NCBI GenBank assembly: GCA_036406675.1
Contig: DASXAO010000033.1
Coordinates: 29,590 to 93,589 of the forward strand
DNA from: SCGC-AG-212-J23 sp036406675
GTDB lineage: Bacteria > Pseudomonadota > Gammaproteobacteria > Burkholderiales > SG8-39
Reading direction: 5' to 3'
DNA: 64,000 nt
In this document: one piece after another, positions 44,982 through 52,667 of the stretch
Numbering within the stretch: the first letter of the stretch is position 1
Layout: each line of letters begins with the position of its first letter
Notes under the pieces: model-generated
The model's input: only the letters and a program-made list of their open reading frames with translations
Told to the model about the DNA's origin: nothing
Database searches by the model: none
Position numbers and translations under genes: made by a program

Positions 44982-45827
44982 ATGAGACTTCGGGCGGTCG
45001 AGCTGAACGTCACCGACCTCTCCAGGGGGGCGGAGTTTCTGGAACGAGTGTGGGGACTCTTCGACGCCGGGAGCCGCGGCAAGACGCGCTATTTCCGCGC
45101 CACCGCGGATCACCCCTACGTGCTCTCGCTCACCGGGGCGCAGGCGCCTTCGGTCGAAGCGATCACGTTCGCCGGCAGCGCCGAAGAGATTGAACACTTG
45201 AGAAACAAGAACGGGAATTCAAAGGTGGATTTCGACTCGCCGGGCGGCGGCTCGGGCGTGATCGTCGACGGCCCCGAAGGCCAGCGCTACCGCTTCGTCA
45301 CGGATGCCAAAACGGAAGCGAAGCCGGTCGACGCCAACCGGCCAAGCCAGCTTTCGCACGTGGTGCTGAACACGCGCGACTGGGAGGCCTGCGAGCGCTT
45401 CGCGGTCGAGAAGCTGGGCTTCCGCGTCTCCGACCGCACACGCATGATGCGCTTCCTGCGCTGCAACCGCACGCACCACGCCGTCGCCTATGTGAATTCG
45501 GACATTTCCTCGCTCAACCACATCGCCTTCGAGATGCGAGATCTCGACGCCGTTATGAACGGCATCGGCCGGCTGCGCGAAGCCGGGTACGGGTGCACCT
45601 GGGGCCCCGGACGGCACGGGCCGGGGCACAACGTGTTCGGCTATTTCGTCGCCCCGTTCGGGCCGGTGGTCGAGTACACCGCGGAAGTCGAAGAGGTCGG
45701 CGACGACTACCGCGTCGGCAGCCCCGAGGACTGGAAGTGGCCGCCCGGGCGCACCGACCACTGGGGCATCTCCACACGCGACAACGCGCGCATGCACGCC
45801 GCCGAGCGCTCCGTGCTTTGGTCCTAG
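44982..45827 (+). CDS. VOC protein resembling type I extradiol (catechol 2,3-) dioxygenases
   Basis: A 281-residue two-module VOC protein. The metal triad candidates are His in LSHVVLNTRDW, His in LNHIAFEMRDL and Glu in VVEYTAEV, the pattern of type I extradiol dioxygenases. Finding a type I-like protein in the same operon as a class III dioxygenase is unusual. It may cleave the same or a later catechol, or act as a lyase. The stop codon lies on the edge of a REP-like hairpin. Confidence 0.83.
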   Translation: MRLRAVELNVTDLSRGAEFLERVWGLFDAGSRGKTRYFRATADHPYVLSLTGAQAPSVEAITFAGSAEEIEHLRNKNGNSKVDFDSPGGGSGVIVDGPEGQRYRFVTDAKTEAKPVDANRPSQLSHVVLNTRDWEACERFAVEKLGFRVSDRTRMMRFLRCNRTHHAVAYVNSDISSLNHIAFEMRDLDAVMNGIGRLREAGYGCTWGPGRHGPGHNVFGYFVAPFGPVVEYTAEVEEVGDDYRVGSPEDWKWPPGRTDHWGISTRDNARMHAAERSVLWS

Positions 45828-45878
45828 AAATCGGGGTCAGACCCCGATTCTTCTTTTTTGGGGTCTGACCCCGATTTC
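45827..45878. repeat. Perfect 19-bp inverted repeat (REP-like, GGGGTCAGACCCC type)
   Basis: Arms 45827-45845 and 45860-45878 are exact reverse complements around a T-rich 14-base loop. Each arm contains the self-palindrome GGGGTCAGACCCC. It begins at the last base of the VOC stop codon and ends over the stop codon of the minus-strand ORF at 45877, so it separates convergent gene ends. A related core sits inside the gene at 30630-32270. Confidence 0.87.
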
Positions 45879-46197
45879 AGAACCCATGCTGAACTTCTTC
45901 GAGGTGCCCGAGCGCCTCGTCGAGGTCCCTGAAGAGCGGCTGCAAAACGTCCGGCCCCGCGGGCTGCGAGCGCGCAATACAATCCCTGAGCAGGCCCGTA
46001 ACGCTGTCGCGGTTCTCGAGGAGCGGGTGCTTCGGTCGCAGCCACGCGACGACCCTGCCTTCGACCTCCTGCATGGTGACGTTGCCGAGGCCCGGGCAGC
46101 ACGAGCAGCCGGTGGCGTGCCGTTCCGCGATGAGCGTCCACCGGCCGAGGAGCTTGGCCGCCTCGATGGCGAGATGAACCGAATCCGAGGATTGCAT
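45877..46197 (-). CDS. Hypothetical protein with CSCCPG motif
   Basis: A 106-residue predicted protein with no recognised family. The codon third positions are GC-rich like its neighbours, which supports a real gene. Notable segments are LLGRWTLIAERHATGCSCC, PGLGNVTMQEVEGRVVAWL and an acidic C-terminus. The Cys-Ser-Cys-Cys-Pro-Gly patch could bind metal. The ATG at 46197 shares CATG with the start of the divergent gene at 46196. Upstream in-frame starts exist at 46209 and 46215. The TGA is supplied by the REP-like element. Confidence 0.6.
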   Translation of the reverse strand: MQSSDSVHLAIEAAKLLGRWTLIAERHATGCSCCPGLGNVTMQEVEGRVVAWLRPKHPLLENRDSVTGLLRDCIARSQPAGPDVLQPLFRDLDEALGHLEEVQHGF

Positions 46198-47206
46198 GAA
46201 GATCGACATTTTCAACCATGTGATGCCGCAGGCCTACCTCGAGCTGGTGAAGCAGCACTCGAAGGAGGCCGGCATGGTGAAGCGCATGTCGAACTTGCGC
46301 ATGCTCTGGGACATCGAGCACCGGGTCGAGATGCTGCGCACCAAGTTTCCCGACGTGCGCCAGGTGCTGACGCTCGGGCTGCCCTCGCCGGAGCTCCTCG
46401 GCGGCCCGGACAAGTCGCCGGAGTTCGCCCGCGTCGCGAACGACGGCATGGCGCAGATGTGCCTCAAGTGGCCGCGCCAGTTTCCCGCCTTCGTCGCTTC
46501 GCTGCCGATGAACAACATCCCCGAGGCGCTGAAGGAGATGGACCGCGCGATCGACCGGCTCGGCGCGAAAGGCGTGCAGATCGTCACCAGCGTCGCCGGC
46601 CGCCCGCTCGACGACCCGGAGTTCTATCCGGTGTTCGAGCGCATGGCGAACCACCACGACCGGCCGATCTGGATGCACCCGGCGCGCCCCGCCAACCGCC
46701 CGGACTACCCGGGCGAGCCGAAGTCCAAGTACGAGATCTGGCAGGTGCTCGGCTGGCCGTTCGAGACCAGCGTCGCGATGGCGCGGATGGTGTTCTCGGG
46801 GCTGCTGCAGAAGCTGCCGAAGCTTCGCATCATCACGCACCACTGCGGCGGCATGATCCCCTACTTCGCCGGCCGCGCCGAGACGCTGTGGGCCCAGCTG
46901 GGATCCCGCTCTTCGGACAATGACGAAGCCGACGTATTGAAGCAACTCGGAAAGCCGCCCATCGAATACTTCAAGATGTTCTACGGCGACACCGTGCTCG
47001 GCGGCGCCGCCGCGCCGCTCGCGTGCGGCATCGCGTTCTTCGGCGCCGACCACGTCGTGTTCGCGAGCGACTGCCCGTTCGACCCCGAAGGCGGGCCGAT
47101 GTTCATACGCGAAGGCATCCGCTCGGTGGAAGATCTGAATCTACCGGAGGGCGACAAGCGCAAGATCTACTTCGGCAACGCGATGAAGCTGTTGCGGATG
47201 GAATGA
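46196..47206 (+). CDS. Amidohydrolase family 2 (ACMSD-like) protein
   Basis: A 336-residue metal-dependent barrel. Candidate ligands are His in IDIFNHVMP, His in PIWMHPARPA, IITHHCGGM and the Asp of FASDCPFDPEGG. The family holds 2-amino-3-carboxymuconate-semialdehyde decarboxylase and related (non-oxidative) decarboxylases, fitting an aromatic pathway. It overlaps the amidase gene by 4 bases (ATGA), so decarboxylation and amide hydrolysis may be successive steps. Confidence 0.86.
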   Translation: MKIDIFNHVMPQAYLELVKQHSKEAGMVKRMSNLRMLWDIEHRVEMLRTKFPDVRQVLTLGLPSPELLGGPDKSPEFARVANDGMAQMCLKWPRQFPAFVASLPMNNIPEALKEMDRAIDRLGAKGVQIVTSVAGRPLDDPEFYPVFERMANHHDRPIWMHPARPANRPDYPGEPKSKYEIWQVLGWPFETSVAMARMVFSGLLQKLPKLRIITHHCGGMIPYFAGRAETLWAQLGSRSSDNDEADVLKQLGKPPIEYFKMFYGDTVLGGAAAPLACGIAFFGADHVVFASDCPFDPEGGPMFIREGIRSVEDLNLPEGDKRKIYFGNAMKLLRME

Positions 47207-48660
47207 TCGATCCATTCTCCAGCGCCACGGAGATCGCCGCCGCAATCCGGCTGCGCCGTGTGTCGGCGCTCGAAATCCTCGAGATGTACCTCGACAGGAT
47301 CCGGAAATACAACCCGATGCTCAACGCGATCTGCACGCTCGACGAAGCCGGCGCGCGTGCCCGCGCGCGGGAAGCAGACGCTGCGCTCGGCCGAGGAGAA
47401 CAGTGGGGGCCGCTGCACGGCGTGCCGATGACGATCAAGGACGCGCTCGAGACGGCGGGCGTGCGCACCACGGGCGGCTATCCGCCGCTCTCGAACCACG
47501 TGCCGAAGAAGGACGCGACCGCCGTCGCGCGATTGAAGGCCGCAGGAGCGGTGCTGATCGGCAAGACCAACGTCCCGCCCCTCTCGGCAGACGGGCGCGC
47601 GGACAACCCGATCTTCGGCCGCACCAACAACCCGTGGAACCTCGAGCGCACGCCCGGCGGCTCCACCGGCGGCGGCGCTGCGGCGGTCGCGGCCGGCCTT
47701 TCGCCGTTCGACGTCGGCAGCGACCTTGCTGCGTCAGTGCGCGTGCCAGCGCACTGGTGCGGGCTCTTCGGCCTGAAGCCGACCGAAGGGCGCGTGCCGA
47801 ACACCGGCCACATTCCGGAGGTGCCCGGAACGCCGCACGCCCTGCGCCACATGAACACGCTCGGGCCGCTCGCCCGCTCGGTCGACGACCTCGGCGCGAT
47901 CCTGAAGGTCATCGCCGGCCCGGACGACCGCGACTGGGAAACCGCCCCCGTGCCGCTCGAGGATGCGCCTGAACGGCCTCTGTCTTCGTATCGATTTTGT
48001 TGGACCACCCGCTTCGGCGCCGAGGCGCCGTCCCGCGAAACAAGCGACGCGATCGGCTCCCTCGCCAAGAATCTTTCACGCATGGGTTGTGAGGTGAAAG
48101 AAGCAACCCCGCCCGGCTTCGATTTCGACAATGCCTGGGAAACCTGGGGCGAAGTCGTGATCGCCGAGCGCGTGGTGACGCAAGGCGACGCGGCGCGCGA
48201 GCGGGTCGAGAAGCTGCATGCGTCGCTCGGCGAGCTGCCGGTGGCGCGCGGCGCGGCGAGAGGCGCGCGCGCGGGCGTCGCCGACTACATGGTCGCCCTC
48301 ACCCGGCGCGACAGGCTCATCACTGCGCTGGAGTCGTTCTTCGCCGATTGCGACGCCTGGCTCTGCCCCGTCGCCTATGGGCCGGCGATCGGCCACGTTC
48401 CTTTCGGCACGCCGGTCGAAGTCGACGAGCGCAAGGTGCCCTACTTCCTCGCCACCACCGCATTCACCTGCCCGTTCAATCTGACGGGCCACCCGGCGGT
48501 GGTGCTGCCGCTTGCGATCACGAAGGAAGGCTTGCCGATCGGCGTTCAGGTGCTTGCGAAGCGCTGGAGCGAGCCGGCGCTGCTCGCGTTGGCGAAGCAG
48601 CTTTCGCTCGTCACCGGGCCCTTCCGCTCCCCTCCTGGGTTTCCTTCTGGACTTCTCTGA
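47203..48660 (+). CDS. Amidase signature family enzyme
   Basis: A 485-residue amidase with the Ser-cisSer-Lys triad: Lys79 (TIKDALE), cis-Ser154 (PGGSTGGGAAAVAAG) and Ser178 (GSDLAASVR). The usual GGS before the nucleophile reads AAS here, a mild departure. It hydrolyses an amide to acid and ammonia; the substrate is unknown. Coupled to the ACMSD-like gene by ATGA. Its 3' end overlaps a small convergent gene by 50 bases. Confidence 0.9.
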   Translation: MIDPFSSATEIAAAIRLRRVSALEILEMYLDRIRKYNPMLNAICTLDEAGARARAREADAALGRGEQWGPLHGVPMTIKDALETAGVRTTGGYPPLSNHVPKKDATAVARLKAAGAVLIGKTNVPPLSADGRADNPIFGRTNNPWNLERTPGGSTGGGAAAVAAGLSPFDVGSDLAASVRVPAHWCGLFGLKPTEGRVPNTGHIPEVPGTPHALRHMNTLGPLARSVDDLGAILKVIAGPDDRDWETAPVPLEDAPERPLSSYRFCWTTRFGAEAPSRETSDAIGSLAKNLSRMGCEVKEATPPGFDFDNAWETWGEVVIAERVVTQGDAARERVEKLHASLGELPVARGAARGARAGVADYMVALTRRDRLITALESFFADCDAWLCPVAYGPAIGHVPFGTPVEVDERKVPYFLATTAFTCPFNLTGHPAVVLPLAITKEGLPIGVQVLAKRWSEPALLALAKQLSLVTGPFRSPPGFPSGLL

Positions 48661-48826
48661 AGTCCTTCAGCTCCTTTACGAAGGGCGCCGCGAACTCCAC
48701 GTTGCGCCGGATCTCCTCGGTCCTGACGTCCCGGGTGATCGTGGTTTCGCGCTTCGGCAAGAAATAGGCCGCGATTGCGGCGGCCACCGCGCCGATGATC
48801 AGCCCGACGATGAAGGGCGAGCGCAC
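48611..48826 (-). CDS. Small membrane protein of unknown function
   Basis: A 71-residue protein with one N-terminal helix (FIVGLIIGAVAAAIAAYFL) and a charged cytoplasmic-type tail (KRETTITRDVRTEEIRRN). I chose GTG 48826; a TTG at 48841 adds five residues. It follows the SDR gene on the same strand and overlaps the convergent amidase end by 50 bases. No family recognised. Confidence 0.5.
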   Translation of the reverse strand: MRSPFIVGLIIGAVAAAIAAYFLPKRETTITRDVRTEEIRRNVEFAAPFVKELKDFREVQKETQEGSGRAR

Positions 48827-48858
48827 GCCTTGCGACAGCAAGGCATGTGCCGGATGGA

Positions 48859-49548
48859 TCAGCTCAGGCCGGTGACCGGGAGGGCGGCGCCGTGGATGGC
48901 GCGCGCGGCGTCCGAGGCGAGGAACACGATCACCGCGGCGAGGTCCTGCGGCGCGACCCACTTGCGCGGGTCGGCGTTGGGCATCGCCGAGCGGTTCTCG
49001 GGCGTGTCGATGATCGTGGGCAGCACGCAGTTCACGTTGATGTTCTTCTCGCGCAGCTCGGCCGCCATGGTCTCAGTGAGACGGATGACGGCGCTCTTCG
49101 AGGCGATGTAAGGACCCATGTGCGCGGCGCCCCGCTGGGCGGCAAAGGCGCCGATGTTGACGATCTTGCCGCCGCCGCCTTTCAGCATGGCCGGCACCAC
49201 GGCGCGCGCTGTGTTGAGCACGGTGCGCGCGTTCAAGCCGAACAGGAAATCCCAGTCTGCGTCCTTCACCTCGTGCACCGGCGAGCCCATGCGAAAGCCA
49301 CCCGCGATGTTGCACAGGACATCCACGCGGCCGAAACGCTCGAGCGCCTTCCCGACGGCCGCGGCGGCGCTGTCCGCCTTCATCAGATCCACTTCCAGAA
49401 ATACCTGATTGGAGCCGTCCTGCAGGTCGCCTCGTCTCAGATCAAGCAGAGCCAGGCTGGCGCCGAGGTCGGCAAACGCCTTTGCGACGGCCCGGCCGAG
49501 ATTCCCGGAGGCGCCGGTGATGAGGACGGTGCGGTCAGTGAACGGCAT
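48859..49548 (-). CDS. SDR family protein with Ala at the catalytic Ser position
   Basis: A 229-residue short-chain dehydrogenase. It has ITGASGNLGRAVA for cofactor binding and YxxxK in MGPYIASKSAV. Thirteen residues before the Tyr, where the catalytic Ser belongs, stands Ala (IVNIGAFAAQRGAAHMG). A subgroup of SDRs carries this change. ATG 49548 has GAGGAA upstream and overlaps the phhA end by 14 bases, so it belongs to the aromatic amino acid operon. A role in pterin or keto-acid handling is only a guess. Confidence 0.86.
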   Translation of the reverse strand: MPFTDRTVLITGASGNLGRAVAKAFADLGASLALLDLRRGDLQDGSNQVFLEVDLMKADSAAAAVGKALERFGRVDVLCNIAGGFRMGSPVHEVKDADWDFLFGLNARTVLNTARAVVPAMLKGGGGKIVNIGAFAAQRGAAHMGPYIASKSAVIRLTETMAAELREKNINVNCVLPTIIDTPENRSAMPNADPRKWVAPQDLAAVIVFLASDAARAIHGAALPVTGLS

Positions 49549-50401
49549 TGCGCTTCCTCGCATGGTAGGCGCCGCTGCCGCGCTGGAGGACGCGGTCCTG
49601 CGGCAGGATCTGGCCGGGCTCGAGCTCCCGCTGGCCGCGAATGGCAGCGTAGACCGGCGCGAAATCGATGCGCGCGAGCTCGAGCAGCTCGTCGATGCCC
49701 CGGATCACGAAATAGGTCTCCTGGAAGTCGTCGATGCGGTAGCGCGTGCGCATCGCGCGCGCGAGCTCGAAGCCGATGCGGTTAGGCGAGCCGTCCTCGA
49801 GCGCGAACACGCTCTCGGTGTACGAGGAGGCGATGCCCGAGCCGTAGATGCGAACGCCGTCACGCTGCTCGACCAGACCGAACTCGACCGTGTACCAGTA
49901 GACGCGCGCGAGGTTGGGCAGCACGCCGAGCTTCTGCGCGCGCAGGCCGCCCTTGCCGTAGGCCTGGATGTAGTCCGCCATGGTCGGATGCATCAGCATC
50001 GGCACGTGCCCGAAGACATCGTGGAACACGTCGGGCTCCTCGATGTAGTCGAGCTGGTCGCTCTTGCGGATGAACTGGCCGGCGGGAAAGCGGCGGTTGG
50101 CGAGGTGCTCGAAGAACACTTCGTCGGGAACGAGCCCCGGCACCGCGACCACCTGCCAGCCGGTGCGCTTGCCGAGCACGTCGGAGAGCCGCCTGAAATC
50201 GGGGATCGCGTCCGGCCCGATCGGCAACCGCTTCATGCCGTCGACGAACTCGTCGCACGCACGCCCGGGCAGGAGCTTCGTCTGGCGCTCGAACAGCGTG
50301 CGCCAGACCGCGTGCTCGGCGCCGGTGTACTTCTGCCACGCCTGGTCGATCGTCCAGTCCGGGCGCTCCGGGCGGACGCCCGCCGCCGCGCCGTGCTTCA
50401 C
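49535..50401 (-). CDS. phhA: Phenylalanine 4-monooxygenase
   Basis: A 288-residue pterin-dependent hydroxylase making tyrosine from phenylalanine. The iron triad is His127, His132 (VFHDVFGHVPML) and Glu173 (WYTVEFGLV). It lacks the N-terminal regulatory ACT domain, as usual in bacteria. GTG start overlaps the phhB stop by 4 bases (GTGA). With phhB and hppD it channels Phe through Tyr to homogentisate. hmgA and fahA are not in the window. Confidence 0.95.
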   Translation of the reverse strand: MKHGAAAGVRPERPDWTIDQAWQKYTGAEHAVWRTLFERQTKLLPGRACDEFVDGMKRLPIGPDAIPDFRRLSDVLGKRTGWQVVAVPGLVPDEVFFEHLANRRFPAGQFIRKSDQLDYIEEPDVFHDVFGHVPMLMHPTMADYIQAYGKGGLRAQKLGVLPNLARVYWYTVEFGLVEQRDGVRIYGSGIASSYTESVFALEDGSPNRIGFELARAMRTRYRIDDFQETYFVIRGIDELLELARIDFAPVYAAIRGQRELEPGQILPQDRVLQRGSGAYHARKRNAVH

Positions 50402-50673
50402 CCCTTGAGCCTCGCGTAGGCGGCGTCGATGAAGCGCGCGAGGTCGAGGTCCTTCTGCGTCACCCCGCCGGCGTCGTGCGTGCTGAGCGTGACGCGCACC
50501 TTGTTGTAGACGTTGCTCCACTCGGGGTGGTGGTCGGCCTTCTCGGCGGCGAGCGCGACCTGGGTCATGAAGGTGAAGGCCTGGTTGAAATCCTTGAACA
50601 CGAGCTCGCGCGTGATCGCGTCTCGGCTTTCCTCGCGTTTCCAGCCGGCAGGTGTCGGAAGCTTGGCGGTCAT
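50398..50673 (-). CDS. phhB: Pterin-4a-carbinolamine dehydratase
   Basis: A 91-residue protein recycling the 4a-hydroxypterin made by PhhA. The active-site segment is KADHHPEWSNVYNKV with the family HHPxW and a later LSTHDAGGVT. ATG 50673 overlaps the hppD stop by 4 bases. It sits between hppD and phhA, so its dose is matched to the hydroxylase. Confidence 0.95.
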   Translation of the reverse strand: MTAKLPTPAGWKREESRDAITRELVFKDFNQAFTFMTQVALAAEKADHHPEWSNVYNKVRVTLSTHDAGGVTQKDLDLARFIDAAYARLKG

Positions 50674-51764
50674 GATGTCTTGAGCACTCCTCTGCGCATT
50701 TGATCCAGCTCGATAGACTCGAACAGCGCCTTGAAGTTGCCTTCGCCGAAGCCCTCGTCGCCCTTGCGCTGAATGAACTCGAAGAAGATCGGCCCGAGCT
50801 GGTTCTCGCTGAAGATCTGCAGCAGGAGCTCGCCGGGCCTGCCGTCGATCAGGATCCTGCGTTCCTTGAGCGCAGCGACGTTCTCGCCGTGGCCCGGAAT
50901 ACGCTTCTCGATGAGCTCGTAGTAGGTGTCCGGCGTATCGAGGAGCTTCACCCCGCTCGCGCGCAGCGCGTCGACCGTCGCTGCGAGGTCGCGCGCGCCC
51001 ATGGCGATGTGCTGGATGCCCTCGCCATGGTAGGTGTCGAGGTACTCGCTGATCTGGCCGGGCTTCTCGTTGCCCTCCTCGTTGATCGGGATGCGGATCT
51101 TGCCGCAGGGGCTCGTCAGCGCGCGGCTCTTGACGCCGGTCACCTGTCCCTCGATGTCGAAGTAGCGGATCTCGCGGAAGTTGAAGATGCGCTCGTAAAA
51201 GTCGGCCCACTCCTTCATCCGGCCGCGGTGCACGTTGTGCGTCAGGTGGTCCACATAGATTAACCCATGACCTTCGTAGCGAAGCGTGGCGCCCTCCAGC
51301 GGCTCGAAATCGACGTCGTAGAAGCCGATGTCGCCGATGTCGCCCGGCTTTGCGCCATTCTTGCCGCGCCAGCGGTCGACGAAATAGATGAGCGAGTCGC
51401 CCACGCCCTTGATCGCCGGGATGTTGAGCTCGCCCGGCCCCGCGTGGTTGGCGAAGCCCCACGCGCCCAGGCTCGCAGCGCGCCGGTACGCGCTCGCCGC
51501 GTCCTGCACGCGGAACGCGATCGCGCAGACGCTCGGGCCGTGCATGCGAGCGAAGCGCTGCGCGAACGACTCCGGGTCGGCGTTGAGGATGAAGTTGATC
51601 TCGCCTTGCCGGTAGAGGGTGACCTCCTTGTGGCGGTGCCGCGCAATCGCCCTGAAGCCCATGCGCTCGAACACGCCGGCCATCGCCGCCGGATCGGGCG
51701 CGGCGTACTCGATGAACTCGAAGCCCTCCGTGCCCATCGGGTTTTCCCAGGGGGTGAATTTCAT
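50670..51764 (-). CDS. hppD: 4-hydroxyphenylpyruvate dioxygenase
   Basis: A 364-residue two-module Fe(II) dioxygenase converting 4-hydroxyphenylpyruvate to homogentisate. Ligands are His173 (YVDHLTHNVH), His252 (GIQHIAMGA) and Glu329 (IFFEFIQRKGDEGFGEGNF). Length and C-terminal helix are normal. First gene of hppD-phhB-phhA-SDR; the promoter should lie in the 126 bases upstream, which contain a short palindrome at 51842-51851. Confidence 0.95.
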   Translation of the reverse strand: MKFTPWENPMGTEGFEFIEYAAPDPAAMAGVFERMGFRAIARHRHKEVTLYRQGEINFILNADPESFAQRFARMHGPSVCAIAFRVQDAASAYRRAASLGAWGFANHAGPGELNIPAIKGVGDSLIYFVDRWRGKNGAKPGDIGDIGFYDVDFEPLEGATLRYEGHGLIYVDHLTHNVHRGRMKEWADFYERIFNFREIRYFDIEGQVTGVKSRALTSPCGKIRIPINEEGNEKPGQISEYLDTYHGEGIQHIAMGARDLAATVDALRASGVKLLDTPDTYYELIEKRIPGHGENVAALKERRILIDGRPGELLLQIFSENQLGPIFFEFIQRKGDEGFGEGNFKALFESIELDQMRRGVLKTS

Positions 51765-51841
51765 TGTCGCGCGTCGCCTGCGTTTGCCCTGCAGAATGAA
51801 AATGCCATGACCCGGACGATTATGCGCCCGCTCCGGTCGGT

Positions 51842-51851
51842 TGATCGATCA
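51842..51851. promoter_or_regulatory. 10-bp palindrome upstream of hppD
   Basis: TGATCGATCA is self-complementary. It lies 78 bases upstream of the hppD start in an AT-richer gap, on the far side of a possible CATAAT -10 box. It could bind a regulator. Evidence is positional only. Confidence 0.3.
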
Positions 51852-51890
51852 GTTTTCCAGGGCGCGATATTGAAACCTCGCTACCGAGTG

Positions 51891-52592
51891 CTACTTCTTG
51901 AAGCGGAAATTCGCGAGGTCGTAGTCCTGCATCACGTAGCTCTTCGTCTCGACGCGCATCTTGTTGGCATGCTTCGCTTGCGTTTCGCCGCCGGCGGCGA
52001 CGAAGTCGTCGTAGCCGATGATCTCTACCCGGATGAATCCCTTCTGGATGTCAGTGTGGATCGCACCACCCGCTTCCTGTGCCGTAGCGCCCTTGCGAAT
52101 CAACCAGGCGCGGTTCTCCGAGCCGCCGACCGTGAGAAAGCTAATGTAGCCGCTCGCGCTCACCACGCGGACCAAAAAATTGCCAAACGCTGCAGAATCC
52201 GCCGCCTCGGCCACCACGATCGGTTTCGCCGTGACAAATGCGTGCGACTCGACGAGGTGCAATTCTTCCGGCGTCAATCCGGCTTCGGCGACGACCCCTT
52301 CGCTCTCCAGGTGTGCTTTGATTCTCTCGAGAACCGCCTTTTCTGCCGCGGGCGGGTTGCGCTCGAGCCGCGTTTCCGCGAATTCCAGGTCCTTCACGAT
52401 CAGGTCGAATCGGCCCTCCGGTGAGGCGACTATCGCATCCGCGGTCGAGGCCTCCTCTTCTCCGACGACGTCGACGAACGCGTAGGTCTTATTGTCAGCC
52501 TTGACGAGTTTGTCAGCCTGATCCAGGCGTGGATCCTTGACCTTGTGCTTCCCGAGCGGGACGCCTGCGACACCGACTAGGCCGACTTTCAT
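51891..52592 (-). CDS. Shrunken YchF-like protein (DUF933/TGS C-terminus, no GTPase site)
   Basis: A 233-residue protein. Its last about 85 residues (SGYISFLTVGGSENRAWLIR, AIHTDIQKGFIRVEIIGYDD, VMQDYDLANFRFKK) match the TGS-like C-terminal domain of the translation-associated ATPase YchF. The N-terminus keeps only traces: MKVGLVGVAGVPLGKHKVKD replaces the YchF P-loop, and DPRLDQADKLVK and FVDVVG follow almost at once. Walker A and NKxD/NxxE are gone, so nucleotide binding is unlikely. It is AT-richer than its neighbours and stands alone between the hppD operon and the CocE gene. Confidence 0.85.
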   Translation of the reverse strand: MKVGLVGVAGVPLGKHKVKDPRLDQADKLVKADNKTYAFVDVVGEEEASTADAIVASPEGRFDLIVKDLEFAETRLERNPPAAEKAVLERIKAHLESEGVVAEAGLTPEELHLVESHAFVTAKPIVVAEAADSAAFGNFLVRVVSASGYISFLTVGGSENRAWLIRKGATAQEAGGAIHTDIQKGFIRVEIIGYDDFVAAGGETQAKHANKMRVETKSYVMQDYDLANFRFKK

Positions 52593-52618
52593 GGCAGCAT
52601 GGTCTCAAAGCGATTGAA

Positions 52619-52645
52619 AGCCGCTCCAGTGTAGCCTCAGCGGCT
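52619..52645 (-). terminator. Short hairpin after the CocE-like gene
   Basis: A 7-bp stem (AGCCGCT / AGCGGCT) with a 13-base loop; on the minus strand it is followed by TTTC. It lies in the 75 bases between the CocE-like stop (52668) and the YchF-like start (52592), and is a weak terminator candidate. Confidence 0.4.
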
Positions 52646-52667
52646 AACTAGGTGCAGGTCGCCCGTG

